Shown piece by piece: positions 44,199 through 53,406 of a DNA stretch of 64,000 nucleotides. This DNA comes from Planctomycetota bacterium. Lineage in GTDB: Bacteria > Planctomycetota > Planctomycetia > Pirellulales > UBA1268. The DNA lies in NCBI GenBank assembly GCA_003669585.1, contig QWOQ01000010.1, positions 1 to 64,000 of the forward strand, written 5' to 3'. A program made the position numbers and the translations under genes. The notes beneath the pieces were generated by a model. The model ran no database searches. It was not told the origin of the DNA and saw only the letters and a list, made by a program, of their open reading frames with translations. How positions within the stretch are numbered: the first letter of the stretch is position 1; every line of letters begins with the position of its first letter.

Positions 44199-45182
44199 TT
44201 AGCCGCTGAGGGCCTGTTTTCCTTCGGCGGCCCGCATCGAGGCGAGCATTTCCAAAGCCCCTTCTTCAATCAGGCGGGCGGCCACCATTCGTCCGAGGTT
44301 GGTGGCCTTTTGTTCACTCGAAAGTCCTTGAGCAAGACTCGCTGACGTTGAGAGTGTTACTTCTATTTTTCGAATCGATCCGTCACGCTCTTCAAGAATG
44401 CAAGCGCCTAGAGTCAATTCCTGTCCTGTGTGTGTCGCAAGGGCTCCAATGGGAACCAAGCACCCTCCCGCGAGCGAGGCGAGGCAGGTTCGCTCGGCCA
44501 TGATCTCCAAATGCGTTGTGGCATGATTCAAAAACTGAAGTTTTGATTTTGTGACATCGTCATCCGTTCTCACTTGGATGACCAACGCCCCTTGTCCCAC
44601 TGCCGGCCAGAAACGGGGCGGTGCGAGAATTTCGGTAATTCGTCCCCCCAGACCGAGCCGATTAAGACCGGCACCGGCCAACATAATTGCGTCACACGAA
44701 CCGGCGTCTAAATTTTTGAGACGCGTGTCAACGTTACCTCGGATTGGTTTAACCACTAAGTCCGGACGTTCCAACCGAAGAAGCATTTCGCGACGTACGC
44801 TCGACGTTCCAACACAACTTCCTGTCGGCATCGTGGCGAGCGTGCGTGCTGTCTTTCCAACGAGCACGTCGTACGGCGTTGCACGTTCTGGAATAATTGC
44901 CAACGAAAGCCCTTCGGTGAGAATCGTTGGAAGATCTTTGAGGCTGTGCACCGCCGCATCAATTCGCCCGGTTTGAAGAGCCAGTTCAAGTTCCCGCACA
45001 AAGACTCCGTCGGAGCCAATCTGGCGAATTGGAATATCCCCACGCAAGTCTCCCCTCGTGGAAACTTCGATTATTTCAACAGCAATCCCCTGTTGTTGTA
45101 TGTGTGCAACAACCCATTCCGTTTGGGTTTTTGCAAGCGCACTGCCTCGGGTACCAACTCGAATTGAATCGACATCTCGCAC
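44199..45182 (-). CDS. hemC: Hydroxymethylbilane synthase (porphobilinogen deaminase)
   Basis: 327 residues, assembling four porphobilinogens into hydroxymethylbilane in tetrapyrrole synthesis. Signatures are IRVGTRGSALAKTQT, VHSLKDLPT, SVRREMLLRLERPDL, IRGNVDTRL, ILAPPRFWPAVGQGAL, and the dipyrromethane-cofactor cysteine C241 in LAGGCLVPIGA. The start codon is probably GTG at 45182, the only in-frame start near the expected N-terminus. It lies 87 bases after comF on the same strand. Confidence 0.93.
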   Translation of the reverse strand: MRDVDSIRVGTRGSALAKTQTEWVVAHIQQQGIAVEIIEVSTRGDLRGDIPIRQIGSDGVFVRELELALQTGRIDAAVHSLKDLPTILTEGLSLAIIPERATPYDVLVGKTARTLATMPTGSCVGTSSVRREMLLRLERPDLVVKPIRGNVDTRLKNLDAGSCDAIMLAGAGLNRLGLGGRITEILAPPRFWPAVGQGALVIQVRTDDDVTKSKLQFLNHATTHLEIMAERTCLASLAGGCLVPIGALATHTGQELTLGACILEERDGSIRKIEVTLSTSASLAQGLSSEQKATNLGRMVAARLIEEGALEMLASMRAAEGKQALSG

Positions 45183-45269
45183 GTCGCAAAACTCTACTTT
45201 CCTACAGTTGTCAGGATTACCGGTTCTTGGAAATGTGATGGAGTTTACCCGTTTTCAGACAGGAGCGGA

Positions 45270-46022
45270 CTACGCAGAGCGATCAGCCTTGGAGACTACC
45301 GCGCAGAAGACTTTTTCGGCACCTGCTCGAAGAAGAACGCCAGAACAGGCCTTGAGTGTGGAGCCTGTCGTGCAAACATCATCGATTAAAAGCATTCTTT
45401 TTCCCCGTACGCGGGCACGAATTTGAAAGGCGTTTCGAACATTGGCCGCTCGTTTGGAGAATGGAAGTTCATTCTGCATACGAGTTGATTGCACTCTTGC
45501 CAGAGCACGCGACCACAAAAACCCCATCGTTTTGGAAAAACCACGGGCAATCTCTTCGGCCGGATTGGTGCCCCGAAATGCACGACGAACAAAGTGCATC
45601 GGAACGGGCACCACGCACTCAACCTTCCACGAATCGATGAGAGCTCGGTGCTTTTCCGCAAGCAGTCGACCCATCGCCGCTGCAATCACTTCGCCTCCAG
45701 GATGCTTTGCGCGTAGCACGGCATCCCGCGTGTGAAGACCATAGCCTGAAAGTGCAATCAATCCCTGCCACGGTGGACGACAGTCGGTGCATTGTCTGCA
45801 CCCATCGACTGTTTCAAAACTAACTTCGCCGCACACCATACATCGCGGGACATCTGCCGAGAGAAGTCTCTCGCAGCGCTGGCATACATCGCTCCATTGA
45901 CTGCTTGAATAATCTCTCTGAAGGTCTTCGCCGCATACCGAACAGCGCGGCGGAAAGAGCAAATCAAGGCCATGTCGGCCCCAGAAATGGGCAAGTTCCT
46001 CGAATGGATCGATGCTTTTCAT
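45270..46022 (-). CDS. comF: ComF-family phosphoribosyltransferase-like protein
   Basis: 250 residues. The N-terminal zinc-finger region has paired CxxC motifs (CSVCGED, CQRCERL, CMVCGEV, CRQCTDC). The C-terminal type I phosphoribosyltransferase fold has the PRPP loop LLIDDVCTTGST and the GTNPAEEIA and KRAANVRNAF signatures. ComF proteins act in DNA uptake in competent bacteria, but the family is widespread and its exact role here is unknown. The ATG at 46022 is preferred to a GTG three codons upstream. Confidence 0.88.
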   Translation of the reverse strand: MKSIDPFEELAHFWGRHGLDLLFPPRCSVCGEDLQRDYSSSQWSDVCQRCERLLSADVPRCMVCGEVSFETVDGCRQCTDCRPPWQGLIALSGYGLHTRDAVLRAKHPGGEVIAAAMGRLLAEKHRALIDSWKVECVVPVPMHFVRRAFRGTNPAEEIARGFSKTMGFLWSRALARVQSTRMQNELPFSKRAANVRNAFQIRARVRGKRMLLIDDVCTTGSTLKACSGVLLRAGAEKVFCAVVSKADRSA

Positions 46023-46178
46023 GCGAGTCACTCTCTCGATTGACGCTCGGCTCTAGCCTTCCTATTCTCCCGCCTCGTTTGACCGTTCTCAGCAGCCGTT
46101 GATCCTTCTCACCCCTGATCCTCAATCACACTGCAGATTCGTCAAGCGGCCGGTGAATTGACACTCAAAACGTCGTTG

Positions 46179-47324
46179 ATGGATGCCGCACCAATGCTCA
46201 TCGATCGTTATCTTCTTCGCGCTCAGTTGACGTCATTTTTGATCGTCTTTGTGAGTCTGGCTGGTCTCACATTCGTCGTAGACGCTTTTAGCAATCTCGA
46301 AGATTTTATAACGCACGCTCCTCGAGGGGGCGGACTGTGGAAGGTTTTAGGGACCTACTACGGACTTCGTCTTATTTCTTTCTTCGATGCGACCAGCGCG
46401 ATTCTCACGTTGGCAAGTGCCATGTTCGCGCTTTCGTGGCTCGAGCGTCATAACGAACTCACGGCACTGCTTGCAGCGGGCGTTTCGAGATGGCGAATTG
46501 CGAAACCAATTCTTTTGTTCGCAATTATTGTCAGCGGACTTGCGATGACAAATCGAGAACTTGTTCTGCCGCAGGTGCGCGACGCTCTCTCCCGAAATGC
46601 ACAAAATCTTGGCGGTGAGCTGACACAAGAGTTTGAGGCGCGTTACGACCATGAAACCGAGATTCTTTTTCGAGGGCGAACCTATCAACTCTTTTCTTCA
46701 CGGATCGAAGCCCCCAGCCTACTTATGCCACCTTCACTTGCCGATCACGGCCCACAGATCGATGCGGCAGAGGCTTTTTGGCGACCAAGCAACGCCGATC
46801 ATCCCGCGGGATATCTGCTTTGTGGAATCCGGGAACCGGTTGATATCGACCATCTTCAACCGTTGCACATTCGTGGAGAGGCCATTGTAAGCACGCGCCA
46901 AAATGCCGCGTGGCTCCAAAGCGGCGAATGTTTTGTCGTAAGTAAGGTGTCATTCGAACAGATGATTGGATCTTCTGCGTGGCGACAATACGCCTCAACC
47001 CTGCAGTTGATTTCAGCAATCCATAACCCCAGCGTTGGGGCCGGAGCCTCTGTGCCGCTGACAGTACACGCTCGTGTTGTTGCTCCTGCTCTCGATATCA
47101 CACTGCTTTTGTTCGGTATTCCACTTGTTCTTGGGCCCATTCGTCGTGGCATTTTTATAGCCGTTGGCCTTTGTGTTGGCTTGACCGTAGTTTTTTTTCT
47201 CGTACTTTTCGGTTCGCATGCGTTGGCTGATGGCTACATCATGAGCCCATCAATGGGCGCTTGGATGCCACTTCTTCTTCTGGCTCCACTGGCTGCCTGG
47301 AAGGCAGAGCCAATGTGGCAATGA
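46179..47324 (+). CDS. LptF/LptG-family permease (YjgP/YjgQ)
   Basis: 381 residues with the family layout: two membrane helices at the N-terminus (FLIVFVSLAGLTFVVDAF, LTLASAMFALSWL), a third (PILLFAIIVSGLAMTNREL), a large periplasmic beta-jellyroll region (about 130-290) and three C-terminal helices. The periplasmic part includes NAQNLGGELTQEFEARYD. LptF and LptG form the inner-membrane channel that moves lipopolysaccharide to the Lpt bridge, consistent with lpxA in this genome. Which of the two it is cannot be told. The start is uncertain (ATG 46179 or 46194); neither has a good ribosome site. Confidence 0.82.
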   Translation: MDAAPMLIDRYLLRAQLTSFLIVFVSLAGLTFVVDAFSNLEDFITHAPRGGGLWKVLGTYYGLRLISFFDATSAILTLASAMFALSWLERHNELTALLAAGVSRWRIAKPILLFAIIVSGLAMTNRELVLPQVRDALSRNAQNLGGELTQEFEARYDHETEILFRGRTYQLFSSRIEAPSLLMPPSLADHGPQIDAAEAFWRPSNADHPAGYLLCGIREPVDIDHLQPLHIRGEAIVSTRQNAAWLQSGECFVVSKVSFEQMIGSSAWRQYASTLQLISAIHNPSVGAGASVPLTVHARVVAPALDITLLLFGIPLVLGPIRRGIFIAVGLCVGLTVVFFLVLFGSHALADGYIMSPSMGAWMPLLLLAPLAAWKAEPMWQ

Positions 47325-47575
47325 CCTCCATAAAACGATCGCTTTTTGCATAGTCGATCCGTGCAGCATCGAGGTTCGTCGTACACATTTCATTCAGCTC
47401 CAGTTCTTTGTTGGCCGCACGATCATTACAAGCCCGAAGACCCTCCATTGCGGTACGCTTCACCGAACTCGTCCCAATTCTCCAAGCCTTTTTTCTCTCC
47501 CCCAACCACCCGAATAGCCGATCAAAGTGGTACGAACGGGAGTTCGTGTTTTTTGGGTAACGGAGTACCACTGCC

Positions 47576-48016
47576 ATGCGTATCAGCACCACACGATTTG
47601 GTCGGATCGATGTCGAAACCGATGACGTTCTTCATTTTCCAAGCGGTATGCCTGGACTTGAAGGATGTCGAGAATGGGCCCTCTTAGCAGATGCCACCAA
47701 CGATGCTCTCGGGTGGCTTCAGAGCACTAATCGCAGCGACATTGCCATAGCAGTCGTGAGCCCAAGACGATTTGTTCCCGACTATCAGATTCGTATTCCT
47801 CGGAGTGAACTCACGCCGTTGCGGCTCTCCGACATTGGTCAGGCGCAGGTGCTCGTTGTCGTGTCACAAGGCTCCCGATCACTCACTCTCAATTTGAAAG
47901 CGCCAATCGTTATTAATCTTGAAGCCCGCACAGGCCGTCAAGTCGTTGCGAGCGGCGATTTACCAATGCAATACGAACTGGTTCCCGAACGACCTCCACT
48001 CAAAAAGAGTGCATAA
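47576..48016 (+). CDS. fliW: Flagellar assembly factor FliW
   Basis: 146 residues, with the family pattern FGRIDVETDDVLHFPSGMPG, DFV-type core (SDIAIAVVSPRRFVPDYQ), VLVVVSQG and LNLKAPIVINLEARTGRQVV. FliW binds CsrA and relieves its repression of flagellin translation. csrA begins 60 bases downstream, the classic pairing. No flagellin or other flagellar gene is in the window. Confidence 0.92.
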   Translation: MRISTTRFGRIDVETDDVLHFPSGMPGLEGCREWALLADATNDALGWLQSTNRSDIAIAVVSPRRFVPDYQIRIPRSELTPLRLSDIGQAQVLVVVSQGSRSLTLNLKAPIVINLEARTGRQVVASGDLPMQYELVPERPPLKKSA

Positions 48017-48076
48017 TTGGGTGTTCGACTGTCGGAGGAACGACAGCCATACCAGACGATCCGGAAGGAGCCAACA

Positions 48077-48337
48077 ATGCTTGTACTCTCGAGACAACGT
48101 GACGAAAGTATCATGATCGGCGATAACATTGTCGTTACGATTGTGGATATTCGAGGAGATAAAGTTCGACTTGGAATCAATGCACCCGCTGAGATTCCTG
48201 TTCACCGGCAGGAAGTGTACGAAGCGATCCAGCGAGAAAATCTTCGTGCCAGCCGACTCGAACCAAGTGACACGCGAGACATTGGGAATCTTGCCGCCAA
48301 GCCGAGCAACCAGGCTCCCGTGAATAAGAATCCTTAA
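48077..48337 (+). CDS. csrA: Carbon storage regulator CsrA
   Basis: 86 residues, an RNA-binding post-transcriptional regulator. [32 protein letters not shown] and [15 protein letters not shown] are the complete CsrA strands, including the RNA-contacting N-terminal LSR and the GI(N)AP(A)E region; a 25-residue polar tail is added. AAGGAG sits 7 bases before the ATG. It lies directly downstream of its antagonist fliW. Confidence 0.95.
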   Translation: MLVLSRQRDESIMIGDNIVVTIVDIRGDKVRLGINAPAEIPVHRQEVYEAIQRENLRASRLEPSDTRDIGNLAAKPSNQAPVNKNP

Positions 48338-48652
48338 CTCGGAATCGGTTGTGGCACACCGGGATAGATCTCCCGGAAGTGAATGCTCTATCCGATTTTT
48401 GTTTGCTCGGTCTTCTTCAGGCCGGCTGGCCGATTGAGTCCCATTGGTTTCCATTGAGTTCCACTGGGTGGGGGAGTGTTTCGTTTCTCCTCTCTTTCGA
48501 GCACCTTCAGTAGTCGAACCGCCAGCGGCTTTCTATAGTGTCGACGTCAAATCAATTTTAAAAACGACACTCCTTTCTCGCGGTCCGAGAAAGACTCTGC
48601 ATCCGTCGCAGAGATGTTCGCCACGAATATTTTCAGGAAAGAAGGCTCCTCC
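48338..48652. other. Spacer after csrA with a small hairpin
   Basis: 315 bases. CCGGGA at 48359-48364 pairs with TCCCGG at 48371-48376 across a 6-base loop, 21 bases after the csrA stop. It could be a weak terminator, though no T-run follows. Nothing else is recognisable before the mqnD-like gene. Confidence 0.35.
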
Positions 48653-49543
48653 ATGAATCGCAGTGTTGAAGACGGCCATGCCGCAACCGAGAAAACGCTC
48701 GTTCGAGTAGGGCACAGCCCCGACCCGGACGATGCGTTCATGTTCTATGCCTTAGCCGCGGATCGTATTGACACTGGGACCTATCGTTTTGAACACCAAC
48801 TTGTCGACATTGAAACACTCAATCGCAGGGCCTTTGATGGGACGCTTGAACTGACGGCTTTGAGCATTCATGCCTACGCACACTTAAACGACCTTTACCT
48901 CCTGTGTCCTTGTGGCGCAAGCATGGGGGATGGCTATGGACCAATTGTGGTCTCGAAACAATTCCTGAATCGCGAATCGCTCGGCGAAGTCACGATCGCC
49001 ATACCAGGAACGCTTACCAGCGCTTTTCTTTCACTGTCGCTGTGGCTTGGAAAACCGTTCCAGCATGTGGTCGTTCCATTTGACGAAATATTAAACGTTG
49101 TTCAGGCAGGTCAATTTGACGGTCGCCGCATAGACGCAGGACTTGTCATCCACGAAGGACAACTGACCTATGAGGATCAAGGGCTCCGCCTGGTGGTGGA
49201 TCTCGGACGGTGGTGGAAGGATCGGCATGATCTTCCCTTGCCCCTAGGCGCCAATGGTATCCGACGCGATCTCGGAACTACGGCGATCAAAGAAATCACA
49301 GGACTGTTGTCCCAGAGCATTCGTTGGGGTCTTGAACATCGAGAAGAATCTTTGGACTATGCCATGAAGTGGGGCCGCAATCTCGATCGCAATCGCACGG
49401 ATCGATTTGTCGGGATGTACGTCAATGATTGGACGTTAGATTTCGGTCCGCGAGGCCGAGCAAGCGTTCAGTTGTTTCTCGAGGAGGCCTTCGACGCCGG
49501 ACTCATTCCAAATCGTATCCAGCCAGAATTTGTCGATTTTTAA
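48653..49543 (+). CDS. mqnD: MqnD-like menaquinone (futalosine pathway) enzyme
   Basis: 296 residues, with the periplasmic-binding-protein-like fold of MqnA/MqnD but no signal peptide. VGHSPDPDDAFMFYAL at the start, LTALSIHAYAHL, CGASMGDGYGPIVVSK and the later HEGQLTYEDQGL match the 1,4-dihydroxy-6-naphthoate synthase family, which cleaves cyclic dehypoxanthinyl futalosine. The ATG at 48653 follows AAGG at good spacing; an upstream start at 48614 would add 13 residues. No other menaquinone gene is in the window. Confidence 0.82.
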   Translation: MNRSVEDGHAATEKTLVRVGHSPDPDDAFMFYALAADRIDTGTYRFEHQLVDIETLNRRAFDGTLELTALSIHAYAHLNDLYLLCPCGASMGDGYGPIVVSKQFLNRESLGEVTIAIPGTLTSAFLSLSLWLGKPFQHVVVPFDEILNVVQAGQFDGRRIDAGLVIHEGQLTYEDQGLRLVVDLGRWWKDRHDLPLPLGANGIRRDLGTTAIKEITGLLSQSIRWGLEHREESLDYAMKWGRNLDRNRTDRFVGMYVNDWTLDFGPRGRASVQLFLEEAFDAGLIPNRIQPEFVDF

Positions 49544-49552
49544 TCGATCGCT

Positions 49553-50143
49553 TTATCCAAAATAGGCAGGTTCGTTCCCTGCCTTCCATTTGATATTGCA
49601 TCCAAGGCTCGATTTCTGAACGGCATCAATCGATCGTCCCGCTATCATCGCATCAATTGCGCGTCGGAGGTCTTCGCCGGTCACCGGCACACCATTGCCA
49701 GGACGACTGGAGTCGAGTTGCCCTCGATACACAAGCGACAACGATGGATCAAAGAGGAAAAAGTCGGGTGTGCACGCCGCGTGATATGACTTAGCAACCT
49801 CTTGAGTCTCGTCGAACAGATAGGGAAACTCGTATCCTCGCTCTTCTGATTCATGCACCATCTGTTCCGGTGAGTCTGCGGGGTGAAGGGAAACATCATT
49901 GGAATTAATGGCGATTACGCCGAGACCTTGTGGCAAGTATTCGCGTCCGATTCGAGAGATTTCGTCGGCCACATGTTTCACAAACGGACAGTGATTACAG
50001 ATGAACATCACCATCAGACCATGAGGACCTTTTACATCAACAAGCGTCAGTTCGCGGCCATCGAGGCCCGGAAGACTAAAGTCTGGGGCGTGAGTGCCTA
50101 AAGGAAGCATTGTACTTGGGGTTTTGACCATGCGATTGTTCAT
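49553..50143 (-). CDS. Thioredoxin-fold peroxiredoxin-like protein
   Basis: 196 residues, an AhpC/TSA-Redoxin-type fold without signal peptide. APDFSLPGLDGRELTL begins the fold. The active-site pair is in MFICNHCPFV (C49, C52), where CNHCP is typical of a subgroup of thioredoxin-family proteins. FFLFDPSLSLVYRGQLD and PVTGEDLRRAIDAMIAG follow. It is probably a cytoplasmic thiol reductase or peroxidase. AAAGGATG precedes the ATG. It converges with the mqnD-like gene, 9 bases apart. Confidence 0.85.
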   Translation of the reverse strand: MNNRMVKTPSTMLPLGTHAPDFSLPGLDGRELTLVDVKGPHGLMVMFICNHCPFVKHVADEISRIGREYLPQGLGVIAINSNDVSLHPADSPEQMVHESEERGYEFPYLFDETQEVAKSYHAACTPDFFLFDPSLSLVYRGQLDSSRPGNGVPVTGEDLRRAIDAMIAGRSIDAVQKSSLGCNIKWKAGNEPAYFG

Positions 50144-50216
50144 CCTTTCGCGTTTCTAAAAAATACTCAATCACTCTTTGTTTTTGATTCGAATGCTCAA
50201 CGTCGATTTCTCGGGT

Positions 50217-51002
50217 TTACGAAGAAATCGAACCCACACAAAATATTCTTTTTGCGTTGGCGGTGGTCACGGCTGCAATGCGTTGGATTGTCTCGTCTCG
50301 AAGAACCGCTAACGCACGGGCTGTGTGAACCACATGCGATGGTTCGTTTTTCTTGCCACGCAGCGGTTCTGGCGAGAGAAACGGGCTATCTGTTTCGAGA
50401 AGAAGCTGATCTGACGGTATCATTTTTGCGACATCGCGAAGGGCCTGCGCTGTTCGAAATGTAATCATTCCAGAAACGCCGATCATACAGCCAAGCTCAA
50501 CTGCCTCCATCATTTGCTCACTCGTACCCGTAAAGGAATGCAGAATTGCCCGAACCGTACCCCGCGAAGAGGCTTCCCGGATCATCGCTATCGCATCGGC
50601 CGTGCTTTCTCGCATGTGCACAACGAGCGGCAATCCCATCTTTTGCGACAGTCTGATGTGTCGATCAAAATAGTCTCTCTGCAATTCTTGTGGAGAAGAG
50701 TCCCGAAACCAGTCGAGGCCGGTCTCTCCAATGGCGGCGGCTCTTCCGGAAACTACGAGCCGTAAAATTTCATCCCAATCTGTGGAGAGTGCCTGCCCAA
50801 CGTCGTTTGGATGGATCCCAACAGAGGCGACGAACCCCGAATGATCTTTTACAAAGTCGATCGCTGCTTGACTGTCGTTTGCACAGGTTCCGATGACTGC
50901 CATGCCATCCACACCTGCTGCACGCGCCCTTAAGACAACCTGCGACAAATCCTCGCCGTAGTGACCGGCATCCAGATGGCAATGACTATCGAAAAATTCC
51001 AT
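50217..51002 (-). CDS. tatD: TatD-family metal-dependent hydrolase
   Basis: 261 residues, a TIM-barrel metallohydrolase (3'-5' DNase/RNase-type activity in the family). The metal site FDSHCHLD (H7, H9), then GETGLDWF, RESTADAI preceded by VVHM, ILHSFTG and LETDSPFLSPEPLRGKKNEP are all present. The ATG at 51002 gives the standard N-terminus; a GTG four codons upstream is possible. It lies 57 bases after the upstream hypothetical gene on the same strand. Confidence 0.92.
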   Translation of the reverse strand: MEFFDSHCHLDAGHYGEDLSQVVLRARAAGVDGMAVIGTCANDSQAAIDFVKDHSGFVASVGIHPNDVGQALSTDWDEILRLVVSGRAAAIGETGLDWFRDSSPQELQRDYFDRHIRLSQKMGLPLVVHMRESTADAIAMIREASSRGTVRAILHSFTGTSEQMMEAVELGCMIGVSGMITFRTAQALRDVAKMIPSDQLLLETDSPFLSPEPLRGKKNEPSHVVHTARALAVLRDETIQRIAAVTTANAKRIFCVGSISS

Positions 51003-51059
51003 GAGATCATCCACTGAGCATCACAGACTGAAACTCAGATCACTACGACAGTTTCTGAG

Positions 51060-51509
51060 TTATTCAGCAGCACTCAACGGGTGAATGCCCCGACGAAGCT
51101 GTTCGAGTTGCACTGCGTACTCGAGAGTACTGTCGCGAACCTCTTGCAGCAGTGAACTCACCAATGCATCGCTTTGATCATCGGCGTGGCACAGACGAAG
51201 CAGCTCACTACACGTCTCGCTCCGCGCACGGAAATCGGAGGCCACCACACCGCTCAAAAATTCGACGTCGAGGTCGTGTGTTGCAGTAAAGCGAATCGGA
51301 TATTCCAAAACTTGCGGAGTGCCTTCGCTCGTCGCCATTGCCGATGCAATTCGAGAAAGCAGACTTCGATTGACTGCTACCAGATCCGATAAAGATTCTT
51401 TGAGTTTTTCATTTCCGGGGTGCGACCACAACGAAGAATCCCCGAGATAGAGCAGCAGCGATTCGCCAACTACGCAAAAGAGTCTGCCGAGAGATTCTGA
51501 TGGCTTCAC
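51060..51509 (-). CDS. Hypothetical helical protein
   Basis: 149 residues, predicted mostly alpha-helical, with spaced acidic and His residues (ATHDLDVEFLSG, RARSETCSELLRLCHADDQSD). The pattern suggests a four-helix bundle, possibly ferritin-like, but no metal motif is certain. It has no signal peptide. It lies between nuoN and tatD on the same strand. I do not recognise the family. Confidence 0.5.
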   Translation of the reverse strand: MKPSESLGRLFCVVGESLLLYLGDSSLWSHPGNEKLKESLSDLVAVNRSLLSRIASAMATSEGTPQVLEYPIRFTATHDLDVEFLSGVVASDFRARSETCSELLRLCHADDQSDALVSSLLQEVRDSTLEYAVQLEQLRRGIHPLSAAE

Positions 51510-51606
51510 AAGGCTTTCTCCAGATCAATCATTACCACATTCGCCTTTCATGGATCGGCGTGGACGTCCTGCAAAACATCTTTGTGCATGTGTAAACGCA
51601 ACACCG

Positions 51607-53334
51607 TCAGGAGGCCATGCCCCCAGCCAACATTGCCAGCACGTAAAGCCCGGACCAAAACACTCCGAGAAATACCACTGGAAAAACAATTCCTGTGATC
51701 ATGGCACCCGAGAGCGAAACCATAGGAATCTCAGCATGACGTCCCTGTTCAGGAGGTGGATCAGCGGTCATCACCTTTACCACCCGCAGATAGTAGAACA
51801 GGCTGACAACGGTATTCACGCCTCCGAGAACCAGAAGCAGGATCATCATCGGTCGCTCGGCTCCCGAAGAGATCGCTTGATAGAGCGATGCAAAAATAAG
51901 AAATTTTGACACAAATCCGGCCAGCGGTGGCAATCCGATCAGACTCACAAGCACGACAGCCATGGCAACCACGATGCCGGGGCTCGTGCGAACAAGCCCA
52001 GCGTATGACGCGATCTCTTCGCTGCGCAATTGATTCCGAAGCACCGCAACAATCGCAAATGCGCCCAGATTCATAAACACGTACGTTCCCAAATAAAATG
52101 CCACGGCAGCAATTGCTGCCTGAGAACCTTGTGGATTGATTCCCGCCATTGCCAATCCTGCTGCCACAGGCATCATCAGATAGCCAGCGTGAGCGATCGT
52201 GGAATACGCCAGAAGTCTCTTGATGTTCGTTTGTCCATAGGCGGCAAGATTTCCAAATGTGCACGTCACAGCTGCAAGCAGTCCAATGAGAGAGACAATA
52301 AAATGTCGAACGTCCTCAAGCGCTACGAGTCGTTGAGAGTCAACGACAACGTCAGGTACTTTTTGTGAATGCAACGGAGCAACTCCCTGAAACATCGCAG
52401 TCGAATTCGATGAATCGAGAACGGCGACTGCATCCCCCATATCGACGCCAACACCCAAGCCAAATGCAACTCGCACGAGGAGAGCAATGGCCGCAGCCTT
52501 ACTGGCCACCGACAGAAATGCTCCCACTTCCGCCGCCGCTCCTTCAAACACGTCAGGACACCAGAAATGAAAGGGCACGGCCGAAAGCTTGAACGCCAAA
52601 CCAACACTCATCATCAATCCACCAAGTGCCAGAATGATTCCGCACGTTTCAAGACCTCCGGAAGCGGAGAGATCGGCCAGTCGAAGCGCCATCGATGGCA
52701 GATGACAGGTTCCAAGAACTCCGGCCAACAGGCTCACGCCATAGAGCATGACACCAGCGGCTCCGGCACCAAACACCGCATACTTGAGCGCCGCTTCACT
52801 ACTCGTGCGGCGGCCTTTGAGTAATCCCGCCATCACATAACTCGGCACGCTGGCCATCTCCACAGCCATAAATATCATCAGCAGATGATTGGCCGATGCC
52901 ATCAAGCACATTCCAAGCGTGGCCCCAAGCATGAGCGTGTAAAAGTCAGCACCGTCTTCGTGGTCAGGTATCCCCGAAACCTTCGTGAACAAAATATACA
53001 GCACGAGAAAACCCATCAGCAGCAATCGCACATAGGCTGTCAATGAGTCATACACCAAAAGTCCTGTGAAAAGCTCCACTCTCGCTGCGGACACATTCAC
53101 GAGAGCCCAAGGCGACCCCGGAAGGGCTCGCACGTCAGACCATGCGTACCAAAGTGCAAAGCAAACCCCACCCAAAGCCACAAGCCCTGAATCAAGTTTT
53201 TTCAATAACGGCAACGTTCTCAGCAGCAAGATCAAAACAATTGAAACCGCAAGACAGGCTTCCGGACGCACCAACGGCATCGAAGTCGACAAGGTGTCGC
53301 GAAAAGTGCTCGTCAGGAGTGCTGCAAGATTCAC
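51607..53334 (-). CDS. nuoN: NADH-quinone oxidoreductase subunit N
   Basis: 575 residues, an antiporter-like proton-pumping subunit of complex I with about 14 membrane helices. Family hallmarks are SVPSYVMAGLLKG, FKLSAVPFHFWCPDVFEGA, IKRLLAYSTIAHAGYLM and LIGLPPLAGFVSKF. It is somewhat longer than E. coli NuoN (485) because of a hydrophilic loop around residues 290-340. The start is GTG at 53334 with AGGAAAG before it. It is the last gene of the nuo cluster. Confidence 0.93.
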   Translation of the reverse strand: MNLAALLTSTFRDTLSTSMPLVRPEACLAVSIVLILLLRTLPLLKKLDSGLVALGGVCFALWYAWSDVRALPGSPWALVNVSAARVELFTGLLVYDSLTAYVRLLLMGFLVLYILFTKVSGIPDHEDGADFYTLMLGATLGMCLMASANHLLMIFMAVEMASVPSYVMAGLLKGRRTSSEAALKYAVFGAGAAGVMLYGVSLLAGVLGTCHLPSMALRLADLSASGGLETCGIILALGGLMMSVGLAFKLSAVPFHFWCPDVFEGAAAEVGAFLSVASKAAAIALLVRVAFGLGVGVDMGDAVAVLDSSNSTAMFQGVAPLHSQKVPDVVVDSQRLVALEDVRHFIVSLIGLLAAVTCTFGNLAAYGQTNIKRLLAYSTIAHAGYLMMPVAAGLAMAGINPQGSQAAIAAVAFYLGTYVFMNLGAFAIVAVLRNQLRSEEIASYAGLVRTSPGIVVAMAVVLVSLIGLPPLAGFVSKFLIFASLYQAISSGAERPMMILLLVLGGVNTVVSLFYYLRVVKVMTADPPPEQGRHAEIPMVSLSGAMITGIVFPVVFLGVFWSGLYVLAMLAGGMAS

Positions 53335-53406
53335 TGGGTCTTTCCTAAGGCTCTGGATGACGCTTCAAAACGTGCGGATAAATCAGTCTGTTGGCCAGTG
53401 GCACAC

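Noticed and set aside
47239..47592. 117-codon minus-strand frame between the Lpt permease and fliW
   Set aside because: Half of it lies over the permease gene, there is no ribosome site and no recognisable motif; evidence is insufficient.
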